DNA of 64,000 nt from JASLCR01 sp036405235 (GTDB taxonomy: Bacteria; Patescibacteriota; Saccharimonadia; Saccharimonadales; Saccharimonadaceae): contig DASWYA010000001.1 in assembly GCA_036405235.1 (NCBI GenBank), positions 558,001-622,000 of the forward strand. Reading direction: 5' to 3'. This document shows positions 1-8,054 of the stretch, piece by piece. Positions within the stretch are counted from its first letter, which is position 1; each line of letters starts with the position of its first letter. The notes under the pieces are model-generated. The model worked only from the letters and a program-made list of their open reading frames with translations, did no database searches and was not told where the DNA came from. Made by a program: the position numbers and the translations under genes.

Positions 1-1
1 A

Positions 2-400
2 CCAGATGAGGCTGAGCAAAAAGCCTTACGTGCAACCTTCAATATAGACGACGAAAAGATGATGAAGCTAGCAAGTCTTGATGCTCAAGCAGCCAGCGAG
101 AAAATTGGCGGCGAAGCACCAATCGGCAGCACCGCGACTGGTATTACGACACTATGGAAGCCATCAGAAAAAGGCTGCGAAGACTGTCACGAGACAGGTT
201 TTAGAGGTCGTATTGGCATCTACGAAGTGCTCGGCAGCACAATTCCTATTCAAAAGCTTATCGTCGCCAATGCAACAAGCAATGAAATCGAGAACCAAGC
301 TGTTTCAGATGGCATGGTTGTGATGCAAACAGATGGTATCGTCAAATCACTCAGAGGCCTCACTACTGTCGAGGAAGTACTGAGAGCAACGAAGGACTAA
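2..400 (+). CDS. pilB: Type IV pilus / type II secretion assembly ATPase, C-terminal part
   Basis: The reading frame is open to the left edge, so this is only the last 132 residues. It carries the C-terminal motif of GspE/PilB ATPases: a Cys pair (GCEDCHETGFRGR) followed by GIYEVL, then a helical tail ending in TTVEEVLRATKD. These hexameric cytoplasmic ATPases power pilus extension. The stop lies 3 bases before the start of the PilC gene, as expected for a pilB-pilC pair. The Walker motifs lie outside the window, so PilB versus a related GspE subtype is inferred from the pilC-pilM-pilN-pilO neighbours. Confidence 0.9.
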   Translation, partial: PDEAEQKALRATFNIDDEKMMKLASLDAQAASEKIGGEAPIGSTATGITTLWKPSEKGCEDCHETGFRGRIGIYEVLGSTIPIQKLIVANATSNEIENQAVSDGMVVMQTDGIVKSLRGLTTVEEVLRATKD

Positions 401-403
401 CCA

Positions 404-1618
404 ATGGCACAGTTCACTTATCAGGCAGTTGACACACAAGGCAAGCAGCGCGCAGGCCAAGTTGAAGCGAGCGATCGCAGTAGCGCCGTAAAGGTTCTCG
501 TAGCGCAGGGATTGCGGCCATCTCTAGTGAAAGAAGCAAAAACCGCCAAAAGTATCTCTCTCTTTAAGCCAAAGGTAAAGTCTGACCACATCGTTATCTT
601 TACCAGAGAGCTGAGCGCAATGGTTAGCGCTGGCGTACCGCTCCTCAGAGCACTTCACTCGCTTCAGACCCATACCGAAAGTCCTGCTCTCAAAAAAATA
701 CTTGAAGCCGTTAGCCGCGATGTTGAAGCTGGTGCACCGCTTGGTGATGCACTTGAAAAGCACGGTGGTACTTTCAATTCCGTATACGTTAACATGGTGC
801 GAGCTGGCGAGGCTGCAGGTATTCTCGACGATATCCTCAAACGTCTTGCTATGCAACAAGAAAAGAACGCTACTATGCGTAAAAAGATCAAGAGTGCGAT
901 GACATACCCAATGGTGCTCGTTTTTATTACAATCATAGCGTTCTTTGGATTGATGATTTTTGTCATCCCGCAAATAGGCAAGATCATCCAAGACCTTGGC
1001 GGGCCAGATGCCGAGCTCCCTGCACTCACTCAAGTCATGCTTGGAATCAGTGCATTCATCACTACGTATCCATATATTATATTTCCTCTCATTTTTGGCG
1101 GTATCTTCTTCCTAATTAGGTATATACGCACGCCGAAGGGGCGAAAAGTATTTCATACACTGGTACTGAAGCTTCCAGGCGTAAACGAAATTATCCGCAA
1201 AGTAGCCGTAGCTCGATTTGCTCGTACGTTTTCGGCTCTTATCGGTGCCGGTGTTGCAGTGCTTGAAGCTTTAGACGTCACGGCACGTGCTGTAGGCAAT
1301 GTGGTGTTCGAAGAAGCCTTGCTTAAAGCATCTGAAGAGGTCAAAAATGGCGCAACTCTGTCTTCAGTCATTGAGAAAAACGACCTTTTCCCGGCTATTG
1401 TCCCTCAGATGCTCTCCGTTGGCGAAGAGACAGGCCAAACCGATACCGTGCTTGTAAAGGTGGCCGACTTTTATGAGGAAGAGGTGGATGTAGCCATCGA
1501 CGGACTTAGCTCAATCATTGAGCCAGTCATGATCGTATTTATGGGTGGTATGGTCGGAGTAATCGCAGCCAGCGTTATGCTTCCGATTGCTAACCTATCA
1601 AACTCAATTAAAGGCTAG
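404..1618 (+). CDS. pilC: Type IV pilus inner-membrane platform protein PilC/GspF
   Basis: The protein has 404 residues, the usual PilC length. It begins with the typical FTYQAVDTQGK stretch and has two GspF domains in tandem, the first with FTRELSAMVSAGVPLLRAL (about residues 66-84) and the second with VARFARTFSALIGAGVAVLEAL (about 267-288). Hydrophobic membrane segments lie near residues 168-195, 215-240 and at the C terminus (PVMIVFMGGMVGVIAASVMLP). PilC is the membrane platform through which the PilB ATPase drives pilin polymerisation. It follows the ATPase gene after 3 bases and is clearly co-transcribed with it. Confidence 0.96.
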   Translation: MAQFTYQAVDTQGKQRAGQVEASDRSSAVKVLVAQGLRPSLVKEAKTAKSISLFKPKVKSDHIVIFTRELSAMVSAGVPLLRALHSLQTHTESPALKKILEAVSRDVEAGAPLGDALEKHGGTFNSVYVNMVRAGEAAGILDDILKRLAMQQEKNATMRKKIKSAMTYPMVLVFITIIAFFGLMIFVIPQIGKIIQDLGGPDAELPALTQVMLGISAFITTYPYIIFPLIFGGIFFLIRYIRTPKGRKVFHTLVLKLPGVNEIIRKVAVARFARTFSALIGAGVAVLEALDVTARAVGNVVFEEALLKASEEVKNGATLSSVIEKNDLFPAIVPQMLSVGEETGQTDTVLVKVADFYEEEVDVAIDGLSSIIEPVMIVFMGGMVGVIAASVMLPIANLSNSIKG

Positions 1619-1684
1619 CTACTGTAGCAAAAGTTATACTGCTCATGTATACTATCTAACAGAGAAAAGTGGGCATTACAGGTA

Positions 1685-2737
1685 GTGACTAATTTATTTT
1701 ATAGAGAAAAACCAATCATAGGACTTGATATCAGCCAAACTGGTATCAAGGTTATGGCTGTAGATCCAAAAAAATGGCTCGTAACGGCTTATGGCTCTGT
1801 AGATCTCGACCCAGCAAAGGTTCACGCCTCTCTTGAGGGAGATGATGACTATCTTGAGACTAATCTTCGTGCCCTACTCTCAAAAAATCTCATCGGCACA
1901 CTACCAAGCAGTCATGTTGTGCTTAGCGTACCGACTAGCCGAACATTCACTCGCACATTTTCTTTGCCTCTCTCTTCTGAGAAACATCTCAAAGATGCCG
2001 TAGAGCTTGAAATCGACCAGTATATACCGCTACCATCAAGTACGCTCTACGTAGACTATGAGGTTGTCGAAAGACTCAAGGAATCCATCGTTGTCTCGAT
2101 GAGCGCCGCACCCAGAACGCTGATCGATCGTTGTATAGAAGTAATCGAGAAAATAGACCTTCGCGTTTGTGCAGTTGAACCTGGGGTAAACGCCGTAGCA
2201 CGCCTCCTCGAGAAGACAGAAGAAGGTCACTTGCCCACAGTAATTATTGATATCGGACCAGCAGGTACTGATATCGCTGTACTCGACAGGTCAATCAGAG
2301 TCACCGGAAGTCTCAGCGTTGGAGGCAATACTTTCACGCTTGATATCGCAAAAAAACTCAAAGTACCGCTAGAAAATGCTCATCAGCTAAAGGTCATCAA
2401 TGGACTTAATGCAGGCCCACGACAACAAAAGCTGCGCTCAGCACTAACCCCGAGTATTGACCGCATTCTGAATGAAACACGGAAAGTCATTCGATATTAT
2501 ACCGAGCGAGTTGAAAACAACAAGAAGCTCGAGCAAGTTCTTGTCGTTGGTGGCGGCAGTAACGTTCCTGGTATCGGCGAGCATTTCACAAACGCGCTTG
2601 TCATGCCTGCTCGCGTAGCCAGTCCTTGGCAGCGATTAAATTTTGGCACCCTACCTGAGCCACCAAAGCAATTCAGGTCACGCTATATTACCGTCGCAGG
2701 CCTTGCTTCTGTCGCCCCTGAGGAGATTCTGAGATGA
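1685..2737 (+). CDS. pilM: Type IV pilus assembly protein PilM
   Basis: A 350-residue actin-like (ASKHA fold) protein starting with GTG. The N-terminal phosphate-binding strand IIGLDISQTGIKVMAVD, the second phosphate loop PTVIIDIGPAGTDIAVLD (about residues 183-200) and VLVVGGGSNVPGIGEHF near residue 288 are typical of PilM. PilM is a cytoplasmic ATP-binding protein that docks on the N terminus of PilN and links the motor to the alignment complex. Two TATACT boxes at 1635-1640 and 1648-1653 could give pilM-N-O an internal promoter. The stop overlaps the pilN start (ATGA). Confidence 0.95.
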   Translation: MTNLFYREKPIIGLDISQTGIKVMAVDPKKWLVTAYGSVDLDPAKVHASLEGDDDYLETNLRALLSKNLIGTLPSSHVVLSVPTSRTFTRTFSLPLSSEKHLKDAVELEIDQYIPLPSSTLYVDYEVVERLKESIVVSMSAAPRTLIDRCIEVIEKIDLRVCAVEPGVNAVARLLEKTEEGHLPTVIIDIGPAGTDIAVLDRSIRVTGSLSVGGNTFTLDIAKKLKVPLENAHQLKVINGLNAGPRQQKLRSALTPSIDRILNETRKVIRYYTERVENNKKLEQVLVVGGGSNVPGIGEHFTNALVMPARVASPWQRLNFGTLPEPPKQFRSRYITVAGLASVAPEEILR

Positions 2738-3291
2738 TAAACCTAATCTCTTACGACAAAAAGACAGACATCAAAGCTGGACGAATAAATGTCATTCTAC
2801 TGCGTTATGTTTTTATGGTTCTAGCAGCAAATGTACTTCTGATCATCATCCTAGTAGGCGCGTACTTCTCACTCTCGTTCGCTTATGCCAATGCACAACA
2901 GCAGGTGACACAAAACGAGCAAAATTCAGCATCATTTAAGAGTGTCGAGCAGCAGGCCGCAGAATTTCGAAGCGATCTAACTACCGCAAAAAGTATTCTG
3001 GATAAAGAGGTGGCGTACTCGAAACTTATCATTAAAATTGCCCATGTAGTACCAAGCGGTGTAGTGCTTGACGGCCTTTCACTCGACTCAAAGACACTCG
3101 GTACTCCGACAACACTTAACGCAAAAGCGAGAGATACTGCCGCTGTAGAAGAATTATCCAAGAAGTTTAAGGCCGAGACGGCGCTATTCTCAGATGTAAA
3201 ACTTGAATCAATAGACTTCAGCGAAGGTACAACAAAATATCCAGTTTCAGTAACCTTAGGATTAACTATCAACAAGGAAGCATTACGATAA
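2734..3291 (+). CDS. pilN: Type IV pilus assembly protein PilN
   Basis: A 185-residue single-pass membrane protein. The N-terminal INLISYDKK is the conserved cytoplasmic peptide that binds PilM. A membrane helix lies at about residues 28-52, followed by an extracytoplasmic coiled-coil and ferredoxin-like domain. PilN pairs with PilO to form the alignment complex between motor and cell surface. Start and stop overlap both neighbours (ATGA with pilM, TAATG with pilO), which implies translational coupling. The length matches the family. Confidence 0.9.
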   Translation: MINLISYDKKTDIKAGRINVILLRYVFMVLAANVLLIIILVGAYFSLSFAYANAQQQVTQNEQNSASFKSVEQQAAEFRSDLTTAKSILDKEVAYSKLIIKIAHVVPSGVVLDGLSLDSKTLGTPTTLNAKARDTAAVEELSKKFKAETALFSDVKLESIDFSEGTTKYPVSVTLGLTINKEALR

Positions 3292-3938
3292 TGGGTGAGA
3301 AAAAGCTTTCTGCAAGACTTTTGAACTATATACTGATAGCTTGCCTTCTTCTTATTGCCGTAGGGAGTGGAACAGGATTCTACTTCACACAGAACATCCT
3401 CAAAGAGTATGCAACATCAGCTAGTGAGCTCACCAGCAAAGCCGCAGCCGGATCCGAAAACGTTGCAGCTCTAAGTAAAATCCGTGAATATCTAGCCACA
3501 CACCAAGCACAAAGAGAGAAGGTAAAGAAGATCGTTGGTGAAAGTGCACAGTATAACTATCGTGACGAGGTAGTTAAGGAGCTATCCCGCTTTGCACGTG
3601 AATCTCGCGTGCAGATTACTTCCATTAATTTCTCAGAAACTGCTTCTGGGCAAACCGCACCATCGAGCGGTAGCAGCGCTCCAGCCCAAAGTACTCCATC
3701 TGCTACTACACCCAATCCAGCCTCAGGCGTCTCTGGGCAAACCGCGCCTGCCGTCAAATCTTCTACGTTCAACGTTGCTATAAAGAACCCCGTTAATTAC
3801 AGAAGTTTGCTTACTTTCATTTCAAAGATTGAGCAGAACGTCACAAAAATGCAGATCTCACAGATCTCTCTCACTACAAATAGCGATAATGGTCAGCTTT
3901 CTTCAGAGAGCTTTAATATAGAGGTGTACTTAAGGTAA
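3291..3938 (+). CDS. pilO: Type IV pilus assembly protein PilO
   Basis: A 215-residue bitopic membrane protein with a membrane helix at about residues 12-33, a coiled-coil stretch and a C-terminal ferredoxin-like domain. A low-complexity linker rich in Ser, Pro, Ala and Thr (about residues 120-155) interrupts the extracytoplasmic part; such a linker is unusual for PilO and may act as a spacer across a thick peptidoglycan. Identification rests mainly on position after pilN and on topology, because PilO sequences are poorly conserved. Confidence 0.85.
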   Translation: MGEKKLSARLLNYILIACLLLIAVGSGTGFYFTQNILKEYATSASELTSKAAAGSENVAALSKIREYLATHQAQREKVKKIVGESAQYNYRDEVVKELSRFARESRVQITSINFSETASGQTAPSSGSSAPAQSTPSATTPNPASGVSGQTAPAVKSSTFNVAIKNPVNYRSLLTFISKIEQNVTKMQISQISLTTNSDNGQLSSESFNIEVYLR

Positions 3939-3941
3939 TCT

Positions 3942-4226
3942 ATGAAACAATCGATAAATATTAGTGATTTAGTACAACCAATCTCTCGCTTCTTTGGGAG
4001 ATACCATAGCATGATCTTCTTCCTTCTTGTAGGTGCAGGACTTGGTGTTTGTATGTTTATCGTTATCTCTATCGTCAACCTCTCCGGAAGAACTGATCTG
4101 GCTGGTGCTTCTGTCAATCAAACATTCGACGAAGCTACATTGCGACGCGTCGATGAGCTTAAAGACAATACGTCGGACTCAAATATCAACCTACCAAGTG
4201 GCCGGACAAATCCATTTGTTGAGTAG
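3942..4226 (+). CDS. Small bitopic membrane protein of the pilus operon
   Basis: A 94-residue protein with one membrane helix (about residues 26-48) and a short polar C-terminal tail ending in GRTNPFVE. It lies 3 bases after pilO and so is almost certainly part of the pil operon. In other bacteria this place is often held by the lipoprotein PilP, but there is no lipobox and no PilP-like domain here. The function is unknown; a role in stabilising the PilN/PilO complex is only an inference from position. Confidence 0.8.
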   Translation: MKQSINISDLVQPISRFFGRYHSMIFFLLVGAGLGVCMFIVISIVNLSGRTDLAGASVNQTFDEATLRRVDELKDNTSDSNINLPSGRTNPFVE

Positions 4227-4253
4227 TACCACAGTACATCGTATACTATAGTT

Positions 4254-4835
4254 ATGCTTATTAGTTCCACGAGACTCACAAATATCCCAGTAATGAGCCT
4301 CCAGACTGGAGGTCAGTTGGCAAAGACTACCTCACCACTAATAGACCCCCGCAATCTTACAATAGTTGCATATGAGCTTGAGGGTCATTCACTCGACCAG
4401 ACACCATCTTTTCTGAGGATGGCCGATGTACGCGAGCTAAGCAACCTTGGTTTTATAGTCGACAGTAGTGATGAGTTCATTGGACTAGGTGATGTCATTA
4501 AAGTAAAAGAGATTTACGACCTTCATTTCAGCCTTAACGGCAAGAAGGTAATAGATGAGAAAAAGCACAAACTGGGTACCGTCAGTGGCTATTCGATAGA
4601 GCCGGGAAGTTTTATGGTAAAGCAGCTCAACGTAAAACGCCCGCTCTTAAAAAGCCTCACAGATACCGAACTCTTGATTGATCGTACGCAGATTACCGAG
4701 ATAACCGATGAAACGATTACGATCAAAAATGACGAGCGAGAACCAAGCCCAGTCAAGCGGGCTCGGGAAGCATACACCAACCCCTTCCGCGGACAAACTC
4801 CCCAGCCTGAAGCTATTGAACAGAAAAATCACTAA
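4254..4835 (+). CDS. PRC-barrel domain protein
   Basis: A 193-residue soluble protein with two PRC-barrel-like units: one near residues 1-80 (start MLISSTRLTNIPVMSLQTGG, then VDSSDEFIGLGDVIKV) and one near residues 90-160 (VIDEKKHKLGTVSGYSIEPG). PRC barrels are small beta-barrels found in photosynthetic reaction centre H subunits, RimM and many proteins of unknown role. A TATACT box ends 6 bases before the ATG, so this gene probably has its own leaderless transcript although it follows the pil operon. Its last 23 bases overlap the end of the opposite-strand recX gene. Confidence 0.85.
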   Translation: MLISSTRLTNIPVMSLQTGGQLAKTTSPLIDPRNLTIVAYELEGHSLDQTPSFLRMADVRELSNLGFIVDSSDEFIGLGDVIKVKEIYDLHFSLNGKKVIDEKKHKLGTVSGYSIEPGSFMVKQLNVKRPLLKSLTDTELLIDRTQITEITDETITIKNDEREPSPVKRAREAYTNPFRGQTPQPEAIEQKNH

Positions 4836-5469
4836 GCGCCGACTTTATGTCGTCGTAGCTAAACCCTTGACGCGCTAGATATGCAATAAGTTTTTGTTCA
4901 TCTGCATACTTAGTATGTTTTTTGGCGATAATTTTTGCTAGCTCTTCGTTGTCACTTCGATCTGATCCTATTAGTGCACTCTCGACTATCTCCGACGACA
5001 CGCCCTTAGAGGCTAGCTCACTGGCTAATTTACGACGTGAGGTACCTTTTCGCTGGTTGCGATTTTCCACCCACCACTTGGCAAACTTTTCATCGTCAAT
5101 ATAGCCACGTTCGATAAGCCGCGCAAAGACACGATCAGTCAGTTCCCTACTTACACCTTCGCGCTCTTTTATTTCACCCGTTCTTTTGCTTTTATACTTT
5201 GTAGTTCTCGTTTTGCGCCACAAATAGTCTTTAATTTCACGTGAGCTATGGGGCCTGAGCAATGTGTACTCAAGCGCCCTGGCGTAGAGTTTACCGAATT
5301 GGCTCTCTGTTTCCAGCTCAGCCAATTCATCTTCAGAATATTCTTTACCAATCTTTAGGCCAAGATCAGTCACCTGTGAGATATCGAGCGAAAAACGAAA
5401 TTTTCCATCGACTGAGACATTAACCCTGTTCGGGTTTCGGATAGCCTGGGAGATATCAGTGATTTTCAT
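4813..5469 (-). CDS. recX: Regulatory protein RecX
   Basis: About 218 residues, within the RecX range. Tandem three-helix repeats are visible: YTLLRPHSSREIKDYLWRK, then LTDRVFARLIERGYIDDEKFAKWWVENRN, and a last repeat with KLIAYLARQGFSYDDIKSAL. RecX binds along RecA filaments and limits their activity. It is the last gene of a recA operon in which a Nudix and an alpha/beta hydrolase gene are interposed. The start chosen (MKITDIS) overlaps the hydrolase gene by 14 bases; an ATG five codons upstream is also possible and neither has a strong ribosome binding site. Confidence 0.92.
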   Translation of the reverse strand: MKITDISQAIRNPNRVNVSVDGKFRFSLDISQVTDLGLKIGKEYSEDELAELETESQFGKLYARALEYTLLRPHSSREIKDYLWRKTRTTKYKSKRTGEIKEREGVSRELTDRVFARLIERGYIDDEKFAKWWVENRNQRKGTSRRKLASELASKGVSSEIVESALIGSDRSDNEELAKIIAKKHTKYADEQKLIAYLARQGFSYDDIKSALSDFSVQ

Positions 5470-6064
5470 CCAGCAAGCCGTCATGCTTTAACACTGCTGT
5501 TAACTGAGGCAGCTCGACAATACCAAACCTACTAGTCAAATGACCTCCACTTTTTATAGTTATCAATTCACCGCCAAGTCTCTCTGAAGCCTTAACGGTA
5601 TCTTCATATTCACAATATGGATCATCATCACCGTGTACAAAGTAAAAGTTATCAGCTTTTCTCTTAATTACATTCCAGTCAAAACCGTTCTTAGGAAACA
5701 AATCCACAAATTGATCCTTCTCAAAATCTTCACGTCTGCTCGTAAGATTCTGATTAAGGAATACACCCACAAGCACTGCTGCGCGGACTCTTGGGAATCT
5801 GTCATCCATAAGAAGATTGAGTACTGTTGTAGCGCCCGATGAATGCCCGACTAACACAACATCCTCAAAATCTACCCCTCGAGACATCAAGAAATTCCAA
5901 TAGGTCTCCTGATTTGGCTTATCATTATCCGGCAGGACTGGAGCCCACACTTCGTAGTAACTTTTTGCAAATTCCGCCCTCAGCCACGGCCACCAATGAT
6001 CTCCAGGATCACCGCCAGTTCCGTGCAGGAAAACTACTTGGTTAGGCCTTATAGTATCGCTCAT
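5456..6064 (-). CDS. RBBP9/YdeN-type serine alpha/beta hydrolase
   Basis: A 202-residue cytoplasmic alpha/beta hydrolase. The oxyanion segment VVFLHGTGGDPGDHWWPWL opens the protein, the nucleophile elbow is GHSSG with Ser75, the acid is in HGDDDPY (about Asp146-147) and the catalytic His is His175 in SGGHLT. The short length and the DNDKPNQETYW segment fit the RBBP9/YdeN group. The substrate is unknown. The gene overlaps the Nudix gene by 23 bases and recX by 14, so it is translated as part of the recA-recX operon; why a hydrolase sits there is not evident. Confidence 0.88.
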   Translation of the reverse strand: MSDTIRPNQVVFLHGTGGDPGDHWWPWLRAEFAKSYYEVWAPVLPDNDKPNQETYWNFLMSRGVDFEDVVLVGHSSGATTVLNLLMDDRFPRVRAAVLVGVFLNQNLTSRREDFEKDQFVDLFPKNGFDWNVIKRKADNFYFVHGDDDPYCEYEDTVKASERLGGELITIKSGGHLTSRFGIVELPQLTAVLKHDGLLDENH

Positions 6065-6557
6065 AGGTTTGCAACAACCCGTCTGTTACATTTCCTTCGT
6101 CTATGACTGCATCAAGTTCCTCACGAGTAATCCACTTTACCTCACTCACTTCACTAGGCTGACACACAAACTGAGTATCATGAGGTAAGGTCGTCCTAAA
6201 TATTTTCGTAAACCTATTCATAGACCTGCCATTCGGTGACATCGTCTCCGAATAAAAGTAGCGAACTTCTTCAAGATCAGCTTCTCTTACGCCAATCTCT
6301 TCCGCGAGTTCCCTCGCTGCAGCTTCTTCATACGTTTCACCCAAGTCAACGTGTCCTGCTGCTGAATTGTCCCAACAATTAGGATATGTATCTTTGGTAG
6401 CAACGCGCTTTTGTATAAGAATATTGCTATCCTCATCTTCCACCATAATACGTACAATCCTGTATTTTCTTCCTGTTGACTTAGCTACTTTTCGAGCCAC
6501 TCCACCAATTGACTGATCATTTTCATCAACTTCTTGAATGATATCGTTATCTTGCAT
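6042..6557 (-). CDS. Nudix hydrolase
   Basis: A 171-residue Nudix protein with a full Nudix box from Gly68 to Val90 (G-x5-E-x7-RELAEEIGV), so the metal-binding glutamates are present. The N-terminal segment and the MNRFTKIFRTTLP strand resemble the IDI/YfcD-like group, which includes isopentenyl-diphosphate isomerase, but this is not proof of that activity. It begins 5 bases after recA. In a recA operon a nucleotide-pool clean-up role is plausible, though unproven. Confidence 0.9.
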   Translation of the reverse strand: MQDNDIIQEVDENDQSIGGVARKVAKSTGRKYRIVRIMVEDEDSNILIQKRVATKDTYPNCWDNSAAGHVDLGETYEEAAARELAEEIGVREADLEEVRYFYSETMSPNGRSMNRFTKIFRTTLPHDTQFVCQPSEVSEVKWITREELDAVIDEGNVTDGLLQTYERYYKA

Positions 6558-6562
6558 CGATA

Positions 6563-7600
6563 TTAGCTCTCGGCTTCAGCAACTTTTTTGCGGACTTCCT
6601 TCTCAATTTCAGCGAGGACTTTTGGATTTTCTTTCAAGTAGACTTTTACAGCTTCACGACCTTGGCCGATCTTGCCATCTTTATAGTCGTACCACGCACC
6701 AGACTTGCCAACTACACCATGCTGCGCAGCTAGGTCGAGCACATCACCCGTCTTTGAGATACCTTCGTTGTACATGATGTCGAATTCAGCAATCCTAAAT
6801 GGCGGCGCGATTTTATTCTTAACTACCTTTACCTTCGTGCGATTGCCGATGATGTCTTCGCCGACTTTCAGCTGTCCAATGCGACGAATATCAAGACGTA
6901 CTGATGCATAGAATTTTAACGCATTACCACCAGTTGTGGTCTCTGGATTGCCAAACATCACACCAATCTTCATACGGATCTGGTTGATGAAAATTACCGT
7001 AGCCTTACTCTTGTTGATGATACCGGTCAATTTACGAAGCGCCTGGCTCATCAAACGCGCCTGAAGCCCCATATGGCTATCACCCATTTCACCATCGATT
7101 TCAGCTTGTGGCACAAGTGCCGCTACCGAGTCAACAACAATCAGATCAACTGCATTTGAGCGCACCAATGTCTCTGCAATCTCGAGTGCTTGCTCGCCAT
7201 TATCTGGCTGTGACACAAGAAGGTTATCTGTATCTACACCTAGCTTTTTAGCATAGGCTGGGTCAAGCGCGTGCTCTGCATCGATGAATGCTGCCGTACC
7301 ACCTTGCTTTTGGATCTCTGCAATTGCATGTAGTGTCAAAGTTGTCTTACCGCTTGATTCTGGACCATAAATCTCAATAATACGACCCTTTGGGTAGCCA
7401 CCACCAAGCGCTAGATCGAGCGAAAGCGCCCCACTTGGCAAAAGCTCTACATTTGCCTTGTGTTGCTCACCTAGTTTCATGATCGATCCGTCACCAAATT
7501 GCTTAGTGATCTGATCCATTGCTAGGCCTAGCGCCTTTAACTTGCCCTCGTTATCTGGTTTTTCTGCACTTACTGCCGGTTTCTCTGCCTTTTTCGCCAT
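6563..7600 (-). CDS. recA: Recombinase RecA
   Basis: A 345-residue RecA of normal length. The Walker A motif GPESSGKT is at residues 79-86, followed by the Walker B region DLIVVDSVAALVP and the L1/L2 DNA-binding loop regions around MGLQARLMSQALRKL and NPETTTGGNALKFYAS. RecA polymerises on single-stranded DNA and drives strand exchange and repair. A TATAAT box at 7627-7632 and an AAGGAGA-type ribosome binding site precede the ATG. I saw no LexA-type palindrome upstream, so SOS control is not supported here. Confidence 0.98.
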   Translation of the reverse strand: MAKKAEKPAVSAEKPDNEGKLKALGLAMDQITKQFGDGSIMKLGEQHKANVELLPSGALSLDLALGGGYPKGRIIEIYGPESSGKTTLTLHAIAEIQKQGGTAAFIDAEHALDPAYAKKLGVDTDNLLVSQPDNGEQALEIAETLVRSNAVDLIVVDSVAALVPQAEIDGEMGDSHMGLQARLMSQALRKLTGIINKSKATVIFINQIRMKIGVMFGNPETTTGGNALKFYASVRLDIRRIGQLKVGEDIIGNRTKVKVVKNKIAPPFRIAEFDIMYNEGISKTGDVLDLAAQHGVVGKSGAWYDYKDGKIGQGREAVKVYLKENPKVLAEIEKEVRKKVAEAES

Positions 7601-7626
7601 ATCTCCCTCTCTCCTTATATATCTTA

Positions 7627-7632
7627 ATTATA
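7627..7632 (-). promoter_or_regulatory. recA promoter -10 box
   Basis: TATAAT on the minus strand, preceded after 18 bases by TTGGAA as a -35 candidate. It predicts a leader of about 20 bases carrying a purine-rich AAGGAGAGAGGGAG ribosome binding site. It faces the promoter of the divergent pilin gene with only 10 bases between the two -10 boxes. Confidence 0.65.
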
Positions 7633-7642
7633 CGATTTTTGC

Positions 7643-7648
7643 TATAAT
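7643..7648 (+). promoter_or_regulatory. Extended -10 promoter of pilin gene 7656
   Basis: TGCTATAAT (extended -10) ends 7 bases before the ATG at 7656, so the transcript would start at about the start codon. There is no space for a ribosome binding site. Confidence 0.65.
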
Positions 7649-7655
7649 ATTTCCA

Positions 7656-8048
7656 ATGAAACAACGAGGGTTTACTGTTATTGAACTATTGGTAGTGATC
7701 GTAGCACTTATCGTGATAGGCATAGTAGGCTGGCAACAATTCAACGAAGTCCAGAGCGTAGCCAGAGACGACAAGCGCCGCATTGCGATCAATACTATGT
7801 ATTACAACCTCGAGGATATATTCTATAAGACCAATAAGTACTACCCTGAAACAATTGATGAGAAAAATCTCACATCGATGGATGCATCGCTTTTAACTGA
7901 TCCAAGTGGAAATAAAGTTGGCACTGGAGAGTCTGACTATCGATACGAACCTGTTAATTGTACAGACGGCCACTGTAAAGGCTACACCCTTCGCGCGGAT
8001 CTTGAACGTGAAGCAGATTTTGTAAAGACAAACAAAGAGAATAAGTAG
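7656..8048 (+). CDS. Type IV pilin-like protein
   Basis: A 130-residue protein with a short basic leader and a class III signal: MKQRGFTVIELLVVIVALIV, with cleavage by prepilin peptidase expected after the Gly and Glu at mature position 5. The mature domain has one Cys pair near the C terminus (NCTDGHCKGY), which could form a disulfide-bonded loop. It stands alone, divergent from recA, rather than in a pilus operon. The start was placed at this ATG because the class III signal begins here and the -10 box lies just upstream; an upstream in-frame extension would bury the signal. Confidence 0.88.
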   Translation: MKQRGFTVIELLVVIVALIVIGIVGWQQFNEVQSVARDDKRRIAINTMYYNLEDIFYKTNKYYPETIDEKNLTSMDASLLTDPSGNKVGTGESDYRYEPVNCTDGHCKGYTLRADLEREADFVKTNKENK

Positions 8049-8054
8049 TTTTTA

